Notes: a model not told the origin generated them from the sequence alone. Positions 15,204 to 25,510 are shown, counted from the stretch's first letter. The stretch: 38,614 nucleotides of DNA from Pseudomonas sp. AFG_SD02_1510_Pfu_092 (GCF_003331055.1 NZ_PUQD01000054.1:1-38614); one strand, 5' to 3'. Numbers and translations: made by a program.

Positions 15204-16094
15204 CTACAAGGGCACCAGCCATTGCCGTGCGGTGTGCCGCAGGTGGTCGGTCAGTTGCGCGAGCAGTTGCCCGCCATTGCGCCAATGATGCCAGTACAGC
15301 GGCACATCGATAGGGGTATCGCTGCAGATTTCCACCAATTGGCCGCTGGCCAGTTGCTCGCGGGCCTGCAGTTCCGGCACCAGGCCCCAGCCCAGGCCGG
15401 CTTCGGTCATGCGCAGGAAGCCTTCGGACGACGGGCACAGGTGGTGCAGAAAACCGTCCTCGATGCCCAGCGATGCCAGGTAACGGTGCTGCAGGAAGTC
15501 GTCCGGGCCGTAGACGATCGCCGGGGTACGGGCCAGCCGACTGGCGGCGAAACCGTGCGGAAAATGCCGCGCCATGAACGCAGGGCTGGCCAGCGCGCGG
15601 TAGCGCATGGCGCCCAGCGCCAGGCTGCGCGCCCCGGCCACCGGCCGCTCGCTGCCACACAGGCAGGCCGCCACTTCGCCGGCGCGCATGCGTTTCAGGC
15701 CGACCTCCTGGTCTTCCACCACCAGGTCGGTCAGCACCTTCTGTTCGGCGCAGAAGTTGCCCACCGCGCCGGCCCACCAAGTGGCCAGGCTGTCGGCGTT
15801 GAGGGCAATGCGCAGGCGCTCCGGCATGCCCTCCTCGTCCAGCGCCGGCACCTGGCGCTGCAGGTCGCGTTCGAGCAGGCGTACCTGCTGCACATGGTTG
15901 AGCAACTGGCGCCCGACCTCTGTCGGGCTTGGCGGCGTGGCACGCACCAGCACCGGCTGCCCGACCCGCGCTTCGAGCAGCTTGATGCGCTGGGAAATGG
16001 CCGATTGCGAAAGGCCCAGCACCTGCGCCGCGCGTTCGAAGCCACCCTGTTCGATCACCGCAGCAAGGGCGGCCAGCAGCTTGTAGTCGAACAT
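15204..16094 (-). CDS. argP: LysR-type regulator ArgP (IciA)
   Basis: A LysR-type regulator that activates the divergent exporter gene argO in response to arginine and lysine in characterised species. The 296-residue protein opens with the family helix-turn-helix (LLAALAAVIEQGGFERAAQVLGL, then SQSAISQRIKLLE), followed by the two-lobe effector domain starting near residue 95. The divergent LysE/ArgO gene starts 103 bases away, the classic ArgP-ArgO arrangement. Assignment to ArgP rather than another LysR protein relies on that and on the FDYKLLAALAAV start, typical of the subfamily. Confidence 0.88.
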   Translation of the reverse strand: MFDYKLLAALAAVIEQGGFERAAQVLGLSQSAISQRIKLLEARVGQPVLVRATPPSPTEVGRQLLNHVQQVRLLERDLQRQVPALDEEGMPERLRIALNADSLATWWAGAVGNFCAEQKVLTDLVVEDQEVGLKRMRAGEVAACLCGSERPVAGARSLALGAMRYRALASPAFMARHFPHGFAASRLARTPAIVYGPDDFLQHRYLASLGIEDGFLHHLCPSSEGFLRMTEAGLGWGLVPELQAREQLASGQLVEICSDTPIDVPLYWHHWRNGGQLLAQLTDHLRHTARQWLVPL

Positions 16095-16114
16095 CGATTT
16101 CCCTAATGACGGAT

Positions 16115-16144
16115 CAGGCTTATTTGTTTTTCTTATACAGCCTG
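16115..16144. promoter_or_regulatory. Divergent argP-argO control region
   Basis: An AT-rich island with perfect 6-base arms CAGGCT (16115-16120) and AGCCTG (16139-16144) surrounds TTATTTG...TTATACA. TATACA could be the argO -10 box. The dyad is a candidate ArgP site by position. A strong RBS, CGGAGG, precedes argO. Confidence 0.4.
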
Positions 16145-16197
16145 GTTAAGCAAAATGGCCAGCATCTTTTACGGCAATTCATTTCGGAGGGCACGCC

Positions 16198-16797
16198 ATG
16201 TGGCAAAGCTATCTCAACGGCATGCTCGTGGCTTTTGGCCTGATCATGGCCATCGGTGCACAGAACGCTTTCGTCCTCGCCCAGAGCCTGCGCCGCGAGC
16301 ATCACCTGCCAGTGGCGGCGCTGTGCATCATCTGTGATGCCATCCTGGTCGCGGCCGGGGTGTTCGGCCTGGCCTCGGTGCTGGCGCACAACCCCACCTT
16401 GCTGGCGGTGGCGCGTTGGGGCGGCGCGGTGTTCCTGATCTGGTACGGCGCCAAGGCGCTGCGCAGCGCCTGCTCCAGACAAAGCCTGCAGCACCAGCAA
16501 GGCCAGGGCATGCGCTCGCGCCGTGCGGTACTGCTCAGCGCCCTGGCAGTGACCCTGCTGAACCCGCATGTTTACCTCGACACGGTGTTGCTGATCGGCT
16601 CGCTGGGGGCCCAGCAGACCGAACCGGGGGCCTACGTGGCCGGGGCAGCCAGCGCTTCGTTGCTGTGGTTCTCGACCTTGGCGCTCGGCGCCGCCTGGCT
16701 GGCTCCGTGGCTGGCACGCCCGGCGACCTGGCGCATGCTCGACCTGATGGTGGCGGTGATGATGTTCGCGGTGGCGGCCCAGTTGATCTTCAACTGA
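16198..16797 (+). CDS. argO: Arginine/lysine exporter of the LysE/ArgO family
   Basis: An inner-membrane exporter of basic amino acids. The 199-residue protein has about six hydrophobic segments and the LysE signatures GLIMAIGAQNAFVL near the N-terminus and VTLLNPHVYLDT in the middle, where the Asn-Pro pair is family-conserved. It is divergent from argP, which should activate it when arginine or lysine accumulates. Start and RBS (CGGAGG) are clear. Whether it prefers arginine or lysine cannot be told. Confidence 0.9.
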   Translation: MWQSYLNGMLVAFGLIMAIGAQNAFVLAQSLRREHHLPVAALCIICDAILVAAGVFGLASVLAHNPTLLAVARWGGAVFLIWYGAKALRSACSRQSLQHQQGQGMRSRRAVLLSALAVTLLNPHVYLDTVLLIGSLGAQQTEPGAYVAGAASASLLWFSTLALGAAWLAPWLARPATWRMLDLMVAVMMFAVAAQLIFN

Positions 16798-17046
16798 CCG
16801 CGAAGCTGGCGACATCCATACACAGGCCGGCGGACATCCGCCAGCCTGGAAACGACCACCACCGGTCGTCACCCGCCAACCGCTCTGGAACCTCTATTCC
16901 CTATCTTTGTTGCGTGGTTATGCGCCAGACCCGGTGCTATGATCCAGCCCTTGCGTCGCAAAGAGTACAAACTCGCCGACGCTGATCGGGCCGCCCGTGA
17001 CCGGCCTTGCGCAAACCGCAAACAGACCTGAATCAGGAGATCTACC

Positions 17047-17643
17047 ATGGCTTTTGAATTGCCGCCGCTGCCATACGCCCACGATGCCCTGCAGCCGCAC
17101 ATCTCCAAGGAAACCCTGGAGTATCACCACGACAAGCACCACAACACCTATGTCGTGAACCTGAACAACCTGGTCCCAGGCACCGAATTCGAAGGCAAGA
17201 CCCTGGAAGAGATCGTCAAGACCTCTTCGGGTGGCATCTTCAACAACGCCGCTCAAGTCTGGAACCACACCTTCTACTGGAACTGCCTGGCACCCAACGC
17301 CGGTGGCCAGCCGAGCGGTGCCCTGGCTGACGCCATCAACGCCGCTTTCGGTTCCTTCGACAAGTTCAAGGAAGAGTTCACCAAGACTTCGGTTGGCACC
17401 TTCGGTTCCGGCTGGGGCTGGCTGGTGAAGAAGGCTGACGGTTCCCTGGCCCTGGCCAGCACCATCGGCGCCGGCAACCCGTTGACCAGCGGCGACACCC
17501 CGCTGCTGACCTGCGACGTCTGGGAACACGCCTACTACATCGACTACCGTAACCTGCGTCCGAAGTACGTCGAGGCGTTCTGGAACCTGGTCAACTGGGC
17601 CTTCGTTGCCGAACAGTTCGAAGGCAAGACCTTCAAGGCCTGA
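17047..17643 (+). CDS. sodB: Iron superoxide dismutase
   Basis: Converts superoxide to oxygen and hydrogen peroxide in the cytoplasm. The 198-residue protein has all four metal ligands: H27 (EYHHDKHH), H74 (VWNHTFYW), D157 and H161 (DVWEHAYYIDYRN). Gln70 in NAAQVWNH, before the second His, is the position and residue typical of Fe rather than Mn enzymes. A strong RBS (CAGGAGA) precedes the start, and a hairpin terminator follows the stop. Iron-dependent expression is expected for the family; I do not see an obvious Fur box in the 249 bases upstream. Confidence 0.96.
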   Translation: MAFELPPLPYAHDALQPHISKETLEYHHDKHHNTYVVNLNNLVPGTEFEGKTLEEIVKTSSGGIFNNAAQVWNHTFYWNCLAPNAGGQPSGALADAINAAFGSFDKFKEEFTKTSVGTFGSGWGWLVKKADGSLALASTIGAGNPLTSGDTPLLTCDVWEHAYYIDYRNLRPKYVEAFWNLVNWAFVAEQFEGKTFKA

Positions 17644-17663
17644 GTCATCCAGCCTTGAACGAG

Positions 17664-17691
17664 AAACCCGGCCCTGGTGCCGGGTTTTTTT
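17664..17691 (+). terminator. Rho-independent terminator of sodB
   Basis: AACCCGGC and GCCGGGTT form an 8-base stem around CCTGGT, followed by a T-run. It lies 20 bases after the sodB stop, so most transcripts should end before bifA. Confidence 0.9.
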
Positions 17692-17698
17692 ATGCCTG

Positions 17699-17803
17699 TG
17701 GCGGCCTCTTCGCGGGTAAACCCGCTCCCACAGGAATAGCATCAAGGCCACAAGCAACGCCGTACCTGTGGGAGCGGGTTTACCCGCGAAAAGGCCGGCA
17801 CGG
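17699..17803. repeat. Inverted REP pair (GCGGGT-stem class)
   Basis: CCTCTTCGCGGGTAAACCCG and its mirror GCGGGTTTACCCGCGAAAAG flank about 45 bases. It lies just after the sodB terminator in the 330-base gap before bifA. Confidence 0.85.
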
Positions 17804-17888
17804 TTTTGCTTGCTCAGCCCGCATACCGCGCTAACATCAAACCTCTGGAAGATTGATACGGCGCATTCAAGTTGCGGGGTCAGGCAAC

Positions 17889-17923
17889 CGATACACTGCT
17901 CATGGTCGGCCGGTAGTGTATCG
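17889..17923. promoter_or_regulatory. Inverted repeat upstream of bifA
   Basis: Perfect 9-base arms CGATACACT (17889-17897) and AGTGTATCG (17915-17923) are separated by 17 bases, 51 bases before the bifA start. No T-run follows, so it looks like an operator or mRNA leader hairpin and not a terminator. Confidence 0.5.
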
Positions 17924-17973
17924 TCATCGTTGATGGCAAAATGATGCCATGCGCATGGATTAAGGAAACCCCA

Positions 17974-20028
17974 TTGAAGCTGGAATTGCGGAACAGCTTG
18001 TCGGTCAAGTTGCTCAGGGTCGTGCTGCTGTCGGCGCTGGCGGTCGGCGTCGTGCTCAGCTGTGCGCAAATCGTTTACGACACCTACAAGACCCGCCAGG
18101 CGGTGAACAGCGATGCCCAGCGCATCCTCGACATGTTCCGCGACCCCTCGACCCAGGCGGTGTACAGCCTCGACCGCGAAATGGGCATGCAGGTAATGGA
18201 AGGCCTGTTCCAGGACGAATCGGTGCGCATGGCCTCCATCGGCCACCCCAATGAAACCATGCTGGCGGAAAAGTCCCGGCCGCTGCAGGACACGCCCATG
18301 CGCTGGCTGACCGACCTGATTCTCGGCCAGGAACGCACCTACACCACGCAACTGGTCGGCCGTGGCCCGTACAGCGAATACTACGGCGACCTGAGCATTA
18401 CCCTCGACACCTCGGCCTACGGCGAAGAGTTCCTGATCAACGCCGTGATCATCTTCATTTCCGGCGTGCTGCGGGCCCTGGCCATGGGCCTGGTGCTGTA
18501 CCTGGTCTACCACTGGCTGCTGACCAAGCCGCTGTCGCGGATCATCGAGCACCTCACCCAGATCAACCCCGACCGCCCCAGCCAGCACCAGCTGCCGCTG
18601 CTCAAGGGCCACGAACGGAACGAGCTGGGCCTGTGGGTGAACACCGCCAACCAGCTGCTGGCCTCGATCGAGCGCAACACCCACTTGCGCCACGAGGCGG
18701 AAAACAGCCTGCAACGCATGGCCCAGTACGACTTCCTCACCGGCCTGCCCAACCGCCAGCAGTTGCAGCAGCAACTGGACAAGATCCTCGTCGATGGCGG
18801 CCGTCTGCAACACCGCGTGGCGGTGCTGTGCGTGGGCCTGGACGACTTCAAGGGCATCAACGAACAGTTCAGCTACCAAGTCGGCGACCAGTTGCTGCTG
18901 GCCCTGGCCGACCGCCTGCGCGCCCACAGCGGCCGCCTGGGCGCGCTGGCCCGGCTGGGCGGTGACCAGTTCGCCCTGGTACAGGCCAATATCGAACAGC
19001 CCTACGAGGCCGCCGAACTGGCGCAGAGCATCCTCGACGACCTGGAAGTGCCGTTCGACCTCGACCACCACCAGCAGATCCGCCTGCGCGCCACCATCGG
19101 TATCACCCTGTTCCCCGAAGACGGCGACAGCACTGAGAAGCTGCTGCAGAAAGCCGAACAGACCATGACCCTGGCCAAGGCCCGTTCGCGCAACCGCTAT
19201 CAGTTCTACATCGCCAGCGTCGACAGCGAGATGCGCCGCCGTCGCGAACTGGAAAAGGACCTGCGCGAAGCCCTGCCGCGCAACCAGCTGTTCCTGGTGT
19301 ACCAGCCACAGATCAGCTATCGCGACCACCGCGTGGTCGGTGTCGAGGCACTGCTGCGCTGGCAGCACCCGGAGCTGGGCATGGTGCCGCCTGACCAGTT
19401 CATCCCGCTGGCCGAACAGAACGGCAGCATCATCGGCATCGGCGAATGGGTGCTCGACCAGGCCTGCCGGCAGCTGCGCGAGTGGCATGACATGGGCTTC
19501 AGCGACCTGCGCATGGCCGTCAACCTGTCTACCGTGCAGCTGCACCACAGCGAACTGCCGCGGGTGGTCAACAACCTGTTGCAGGCCTACCGCCTGCCGC
19601 CACGCAGCCTGGAACTGGAAGTCACCGAGACCGGCCTGATGGAAGACATCAGCACCGCCGCCCAGCACCTGCTGAGCCTGCGCCGCTCCGGGGCATTGAT
19701 TGCCATCGACGACTTCGGCACCGGCTACTCGTCGCTCAGCTACCTGAAATCACTGCCGCTGGACAAGATCAAGATCGACAAGAGCTTCGTCCAGGACCTG
19801 CTGGACGACGATGACGATGCCACCATCGTTCGCGCGATCATCCAGCTGGGCAAGAGCCTGGGGATGCAGGTGATCGCCGAAGGGGTGGAAACCGTCGAGC
19901 AGGAAAGCTACATCATCGCCCAAGGTTGCCACGAGGGGCAGGGCTACCACTACAGCAAGCCGCTGTCGGCCCGTGAACTGACCAATTTCCTCAAGCAAGC
20001 GCAGCGCAATCAGGTTTCGATGACCTGA
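17974..20028 (+). CDS. bifA: Cyclic-di-GMP phosphodiesterase BifA (GGDEF-EAL)
   Basis: An inner-membrane c-di-GMP phosphodiesterase controlling biofilm dispersal and motility. From a TTG start at 17974 the protein has 684 residues: transmembrane helix about 11-33, a periplasmic part, a second helix about 155-180, a degenerate GGDEF domain with GGDQF at 329-333, and an EAL domain with E458-A459-L460 in VGVEALLRWQHP. EAL catalytic elements NLSTVQL, EVTETGLMED, IDDFGTGYSSLSY, KIDKSFV and EGVET are all present, so hydrolysis should be intact while cyclase activity is unlikely. TTG is preferred because AAGGA lies seven bases before it and the next residues begin the protein proper; ATG codons from 17941 would add 11 residues. 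Identity rests on GGDQF, the size and the location next to sodB, as in P. aeruginosa and P. putida. Confidence 0.93.
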   Translation: MKLELRNSLSVKLLRVVLLSALAVGVVLSCAQIVYDTYKTRQAVNSDAQRILDMFRDPSTQAVYSLDREMGMQVMEGLFQDESVRMASIGHPNETMLAEKSRPLQDTPMRWLTDLILGQERTYTTQLVGRGPYSEYYGDLSITLDTSAYGEEFLINAVIIFISGVLRALAMGLVLYLVYHWLLTKPLSRIIEHLTQINPDRPSQHQLPLLKGHERNELGLWVNTANQLLASIERNTHLRHEAENSLQRMAQYDFLTGLPNRQQLQQQLDKILVDGGRLQHRVAVLCVGLDDFKGINEQFSYQVGDQLLLALADRLRAHSGRLGALARLGGDQFALVQANIEQPYEAAELAQSILDDLEVPFDLDHHQQIRLRATIGITLFPEDGDSTEKLLQKAEQTMTLAKARSRNRYQFYIASVDSEMRRRRELEKDLREALPRNQLFLVYQPQISYRDHRVVGVEALLRWQHPELGMVPPDQFIPLAEQNGSIIGIGEWVLDQACRQLREWHDMGFSDLRMAVNLSTVQLHHSELPRVVNNLLQAYRLPPRSLELEVTETGLMEDISTAAQHLLSLRRSGALIAIDDFGTGYSSLSYLKSLPLDKIKIDKSFVQDLLDDDDDATIVRAIIQLGKSLGMQVIAEGVETVEQESYIIAQGCHEGQGYHYSKPLSARELTNFLKQAQRNQVSMT

Positions 20029-20092
20029 TCCACGTGCCCGGTTACCCGCCGTGACCGGCATTTGCACGAATTGCACGCCCGCCCCCTTTACA

Positions 20093-20111
20093 GCAAATGC
20101 AAATCTTTCGC
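20093..20111. promoter_or_regulatory. Fur-box-like sequence upstream of the imelysin operon
   Basis: GCAAATGCAAATCTTTCGC matches 12 of 19 positions of the consensus GATAATGATAATCATTATC and lies 75 bases before the imelysin ATG. Iron control would fit the imelysin family. A candidate only. Confidence 0.45.
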
Positions 20112-20185
20112 ATGATGTTGCCGTTTCGCGTGCCACGGCGCACGGTCACCCCTTGGTCCAACCACACGACGCAGGAAAACCAATA

Positions 20186-21523
<1,338 letters not shown>

Positions 21524-21546
21524 TCCTGCTGTAGCGGTGCTGGAAG

Positions 21547-21571
21547 AGGCGGCCTTCGGGTCGCCTTTTTT
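21547..21571 (+). terminator. Terminator after the first imelysin gene
   Basis: AGGCGGCC-TTCG-GGTCGCCT with a T-run: a stable TTCG-capped hairpin with one imperfect pair, 23 bases after the stop codon. Confidence 0.85.
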
Positions 21572-21574
21572 CTG

Positions 21575-21769
21575 TGCCGGCCTCTTCGCGGGTGAACCCG
21601 CTCCCACAGGGACTGCATGATGCTGTAGGAGCAGCCTTGTGCTGCGAAGGGGGCAGTATGACAAAAGGTTTTCTATGGCGGTAATGGCCTCTTCGCAGCA
21701 CAAGGCTGCTCCTACAGGTCTGTGCGGGTCGAGGTGGGAGCGGGTTCACCCGCGAAGAGGTCGTCACAG
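21575..21769. repeat. Nested REP structure: outer pair plus inner 26-base perfect inverted repeat
   Basis: The outer arms are GCGGGT-stem REPs at 21579-21607 and 21735-21765. Inside them a second, different REP pair has arms 21624-21649 and 21691-21716, perfect inverse copies of 26 bases with core GCAGCCTTGTGCTGC. The whole could fold into a cruciform. It fills most of the gap between the first imelysin gene and the di-haem gene. Confidence 0.85.
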
Positions 21770-21891
21770 GCAACAGATGAACATGGCCAACTGACACCGA
21801 TTTCATCCAGCAATTGCAAATTGCTCTTATTCAAACTCCTTCACCCTGCTAAGCTTGCACGCCGGTTTTTCGCTCACGCCCAGGATTCTCG

Positions 21892-23319
21892 ATGTCCTTG
21901 TCGCTGTCCCGACTCTCCCCCCTGCTGCTGGCCTTCGCCCTCGCCGCCTGTGACGACGCCCCGCGCTTCACCCAGGCCGAGCCCGGCGAAGCGTTGTCGG
22001 CTGGCAAGGCCACCGTGCAGCGCACTGACCGCAATGCCTATTCGCTGCCCTCGGCCAACCTCTCGCCGGAGCGGCGCCTGGATTTCGCCGTGGGCAACAG
22101 TTTCTTTCGCAACCCCTGGGTGATCGCCCCGTCCACCACCACCGCGCGTGACGGCCTCGGCCCGCTGTTCAACACCAATGCCTGCCAGAACTGCCACGTG
22201 CGCGACGGCCGCGGCCACCCGCCAGAGCCGGGCGCCAGCAACGCCGTTTCGATGCTGGTACGCCTGTCGATCCCCGACCAGCCCTACCTGGCCAAGGTGG
22301 TCGAGCGCCTCGGCGTGGTGCCCGAGCCGGTCTACGGTACCCAACTGCAGGACATGGCCATTCCTGGCGTGACGCCGGAAGGCAAGGTGCGGGTCAGCTA
22401 CACCAGCCAAACGCTGTCGTTCGACGACGGCCACCAGGTCGAGCTGCGCAAGCCGGCGCTGCAGATCACCCAGCTCGGCTATGGCGTGATGCACCCCGAT
22501 ACGCGCTTCTCGGCGCGGGTGGCGCCGCCGATGATCGGCCTGGGCCTGCTCGAAGCCATCCCCGAAGCCGACCTGCTGGCCAACGAAGACCCGGACGACC
22601 GCAACCACGATGGTATCCGCGGCCGGGCCAACCGGGTGTGGGACGACGCCCTGGGCAAGACCGTGGTCGGCCGCTTCGGCTGGAAAGCCGGGCAGCCCAA
22701 CGTCAACCAGCAGAACGTCCACGCCTTTGCCGGTGACATGGGCCTGACCAGCACCCTGCAACCCCACGACGACTGCACCGCCGCGCAGGCCGACTGCCTG
22801 GCTGCCGCCAACGGCGACGGCGCCGATGGCGAGAAGGAAGTCAGCGACAACATCCTGCGCCTGGTCACCTTCTACACCCGCAACCTGGCCGTGCCGGCCC
22901 GCCGCGATGTGGGCTCGCCACAGGTGCTGGCGGGCAAGAACCTGTTCTACCAGGCCGGTTGCCAGGGCTGCCATACGCCACAGTTCACCACCGCCGCCGA
23001 TGCCGCCGAGCCGGAGCTGGCCAACCAGCTGATCCGCCCCTACAGCGACCTGTTGCTGCATGACATGGGCCCGGGCCTGGCCGACGAGCGCACCGAATTC
23101 GCCGCCAACGGCCAGGACTGGCGCACCCCGCCCCTGTGGGGCATCGGCCTGAGCGAAACGGTCAGTGGCCACAGCCAGTTCCTGCACGATGGCCGCGCCC
23201 GCAACCTGCTCGAAGCCGTGCTCTGGCACGGTGGCGAGGCCGAGGCGGCACGCAATTTCGTCCTCACATTCGATGCCGAGCAGCGTGCTGCGTTGCTGGC
23301 CTTCCTGAACTCACTTTAA
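21892..23319 (+). CDS. Di-haem DUF1111 (thiol oxidoreductase-like) lipoprotein
   Basis: A 475-residue exported c-type cytochrome-like protein. The signal peptide ends in a lipobox with Cys20 (LAAC). Two haem-binding CxxCH motifs are seen: C98-C101-H102 (CQNCH) and C357-C360-H361 (CQGCH), the arrangement of DUF1111 proteins, which resemble di-haem peroxidases of the MauG/CcpA kind. It is the second gene of the cassette; the next imelysin-like gene starts 18 bases on. The 368-base gap before it holds a terminator, nested REPs and an AT-rich stretch (21800-21850) where its own promoter probably lies. It may pass electrons in iron oxidation or reduction; that is inference from its neighbours. Confidence 0.88.
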   Translation: MSLSLSRLSPLLLAFALAACDDAPRFTQAEPGEALSAGKATVQRTDRNAYSLPSANLSPERRLDFAVGNSFFRNPWVIAPSTTTARDGLGPLFNTNACQNCHVRDGRGHPPEPGASNAVSMLVRLSIPDQPYLAKVVERLGVVPEPVYGTQLQDMAIPGVTPEGKVRVSYTSQTLSFDDGHQVELRKPALQITQLGYGVMHPDTRFSARVAPPMIGLGLLEAIPEADLLANEDPDDRNHDGIRGRANRVWDDALGKTVVGRFGWKAGQPNVNQQNVHAFAGDMGLTSTLQPHDDCTAAQADCLAAANGDGADGEKEVSDNILRLVTFYTRNLAVPARRDVGSPQVLAGKNLFYQAGCQGCHTPQFTTAADAAEPELANQLIRPYSDLLLHDMGPGLADERTEFAANGQDWRTPPLWGIGLSETVSGHSQFLHDGRARNLLEAVLWHGGEAEAARNFVLTFDAEQRAALLAFLNSL

Positions 23320-23337
23320 CGCGCAAAGGAGCCGGGC

Positions 23338-24393
23338 ATGTTCCGACCCAAACTGTTGTTCACCAGCCTCGCCGCACTCGCCCTCGGCGCCTGCTCGCCG
23401 CAGGACCCGCAAGCGGTGACCTCCGCGGCCATCGCCAAGCAGGTGATCCTGCCTACCTACAGCCGCTGGGTCGAAGCCGACCGCCTGCTGGCCGCCAGCG
23501 CCCTGGCTTACTGCGAAGGCAAGGAAAGCCTGGACAAGGCACGTGCCGACTTCCTCAATGCGCAAAAAGCCTGGGCCGAGCTGCAACCGCTGCTGGTCGG
23601 CCCGCTGGCCGAAGGCAACCGCGCCTGGCAGGTACAGTTCTGGCCCGACAAGAAGAACCTGGTCGGCCGCCAGGTCGAGCAACTGGTCAACGCCGAGCAA
23701 CCGGTCGACCTGACCAAGGCCAGCGTCGTGGTACGCGGCCTGTCGGCCTACGAATACATCCTCTTCGACAGCAAGCCGGACATCGCCACTGCCGAGCAGA
23801 AAGCCCGTTACTGCCCGCTGCTGGTGGCCATCGGTGAACACCAGAAGGCTTTGGCCGAAGAGATCCTCAAGGGCTGGAACAGCACCGACGGCATGCTCTC
23901 GCAGATGACCAAGTTCCCCAACCAGCGCTACGCCGATTCGCACGAAGCCATCGCCGACTTGCTGCGCGCCCAGGTCACCGCCCTGGACACCCTGAAGAAG
24001 AAGCTCGGCGCGCCGATGGGCCGCCAGAGCAAGGGCATCGCGCAGCCGCTGCAGGCCGAAGCCTGGCGCAGCCACAACTCGATGAACAGCCTGCAGGCCA
24101 GCCTCAAGGCCGCCGAAGCGGTGTGGGTCGGGGTCGACAACCAGGGCCTGCGCGGCTTGCTGCCCAGCGACCAGAAAGCCCTGGCGGACAAGATCGACGA
24201 CGCCTACGCGAGCGCGCTCAAACTGCTGGCCGACAACCACAAGACCCTGGGCGAGCTGCTGGCCGACGACGCCGGCCAGCAAACCCTCAACCAGATCTAC
24301 GACAGCCTCAACGTCGTCCACCGCCTGCACGAAGGCGAGCTGGCCAAGGCGTTGAACATCCAGCTGGGCTTCAATGCCAACGACGGTGACTGA
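23338..24393 (+). CDS. Second imelysin-family lipoprotein
   Basis: A 351-residue lipoprotein with lipobox LGAC (Cys19) and an imelysin-like domain. Here the GxHxxE motif is altered: the matching region reads VRGLSAYEYILFD, so the His is replaced while the Glu remains. This variation marks a separate branch from the first imelysin gene. AAAGGAG lies before the ATG, 18 bases after the di-haem gene, and the DUF1513 gene begins 2 bases after its stop. A metal-binding or scaffold role is likelier than peptidase activity. Confidence 0.87.
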   Translation: MFRPKLLFTSLAALALGACSPQDPQAVTSAAIAKQVILPTYSRWVEADRLLAASALAYCEGKESLDKARADFLNAQKAWAELQPLLVGPLAEGNRAWQVQFWPDKKNLVGRQVEQLVNAEQPVDLTKASVVVRGLSAYEYILFDSKPDIATAEQKARYCPLLVAIGEHQKALAEEILKGWNSTDGMLSQMTKFPNQRYADSHEAIADLLRAQVTALDTLKKKLGAPMGRQSKGIAQPLQAEAWRSHNSMNSLQASLKAAEAVWVGVDNQGLRGLLPSDQKALADKIDDAYASALKLLADNHKTLGELLADDAGQQTLNQIYDSLNVVHRLHEGELAKALNIQLGFNANDGD

Positions 24394-24395
24394 TC

Positions 24396-25493
24396 ATGCT
24401 GCGACGCCAGGCCCTCAAACTCGGTAGCGTATTGCTCAGCGCCCTTACCCTGGGCGGCTGGAGCCTGTTCCGCAACAAAGGCAGCGAGCCCCTGCTGCTG
24501 TCGGCGCGAGATGACGGCGACGGCAAGCACTATGCGGTCGGGTTTCGCCTGGACGGCACCCAGGTGTTCAGCACCCAGGTGGCCCAGCGTTGCCATGCCA
24601 TCATCCATCACCCACAGCTGCCGATGGCGCTGTTCGTCGCCCGCCGCCCCGGTACCGAAAGCTACCTGGTCGACTTGCGTGACGGGCGCCTGTTGCAGAC
24701 CATCAGCTCGCAGCCGCAGCGGCACTTCTACGGCCACGCGGTCATTCACAAGAGTGGCCAATGGTTGTATGCCACCGAGAACGACACCACCGACCCGGGG
24801 CGTGGCGTACTCGGTGTGTACCGTTTCGAAGGCGAGCGCCTGGTACACACTGGCGAGATTCCGACCCATGGCATCGGCCCGCACGAGGTAGCCTGGCTGC
24901 CCGATGGCGAAACGCTGGTGGTGGCCAACGGTGGTATCCGTACCGAAGCCGAAAGCCGGGTGGAGATGAACCTTCACGCCATGGAACCGAGCCTGGTACT
25001 GATGCAGCGCGACGGCACCCTGCTGAGCAAGGAAACCCTGGCCCAGCAGATGAACAGCGTGCGCCACCTGGCGGTGGGCAGCGATGGCACCATCGCCGCC
25101 TGCCAGCAGTTCATGGGCGATGCCGACGAAACGGCCGAGTTGCTGGCGATCAAGCGCCCGGGCGAGCCGTTCAAGGCGTTCCCGGTGCCGCAGCGGCAGT
25201 TGCAGGCCATGGCCCAGTACACCGCCAGCGTGGCCATCCACAGCGAACTGCGGCTGGTGGCGCTGACTGCGCCACGGGCCAACCGCCTGTTCGTCTGGGA
25301 CCTGGACAGCGGTGCGGTGCGGCTGGATGCGCCAATGCCCGATTGCGCGGGGGTGGGTGCGGTGCAGGACGGCTTTGTCGTCACCTCCGGGCAGGGCCGT
25401 TGCCGCTTCTATGATTGCCGCAAGCCCGAACTGGTCGGGCAACCGCTGGACCTGCCATCCGGTTTCTGGGACAACCACCTGCATCTGGTCTGA
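24396..25493 (+). CDS. DUF1513 protein, probable periplasmic beta-propeller
   Basis: A 365-residue protein of the DUF1513 family. An N-terminal twin Arg (LRRQALKLGSVLLSALTLGG) suggests export by the Tat or Sec path. The body shows repeated strand patterns typical of a seven-bladed beta-propeller, for example HEVAWLPDGETLVVANGG and NRLFVWDLDSGAV. It is the last gene of the cassette, starting 2 bases after the second imelysin gene and ending before a REP pair. Function is unknown; genomic pairing with imelysins points to iron handling. Confidence 0.82.
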   Translation: MLRRQALKLGSVLLSALTLGGWSLFRNKGSEPLLLSARDDGDGKHYAVGFRLDGTQVFSTQVAQRCHAIIHHPQLPMALFVARRPGTESYLVDLRDGRLLQTISSQPQRHFYGHAVIHKSGQWLYATENDTTDPGRGVLGVYRFEGERLVHTGEIPTHGIGPHEVAWLPDGETLVVANGGIRTEAESRVEMNLHAMEPSLVLMQRDGTLLSKETLAQQMNSVRHLAVGSDGTIAACQQFMGDADETAELLAIKRPGEPFKAFPVPQRQLQAMAQYTASVAIHSELRLVALTAPRANRLFVWDLDSGAVRLDAPMPDCAGVGAVQDGFVVTSGQGRCRFYDCRKPELVGQPLDLPSGFWDNHLHLV

Positions 25494-25510
25494 TTTTCGG
25501 GCTGGCTGTA

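Noticed and set aside
16800..17046. Search for a Fur box or small RNA before sodB
   Set aside because: A TATGAT at 16938-16943 could be a -10 box but lacks a good -35; no convincing Fur site or RNA with terminator was seen.
16918..19668. 916-aa open frame antisense to sodB and bifA
   Set aside because: Runs across two unrelated real genes, a terminator and a REP on the other strand; translated REP and intergenic DNA are visible inside it.
21809..21825. Perfect dyad AGCAATT-GCA-AATTGCT before the di-haem gene, tested as a Fur box
   Set aside because: At the best alignment only about 8 of 19 positions match the Fur consensus, so I do not call it Fur. It may still be an operator for the second part of the cassette.
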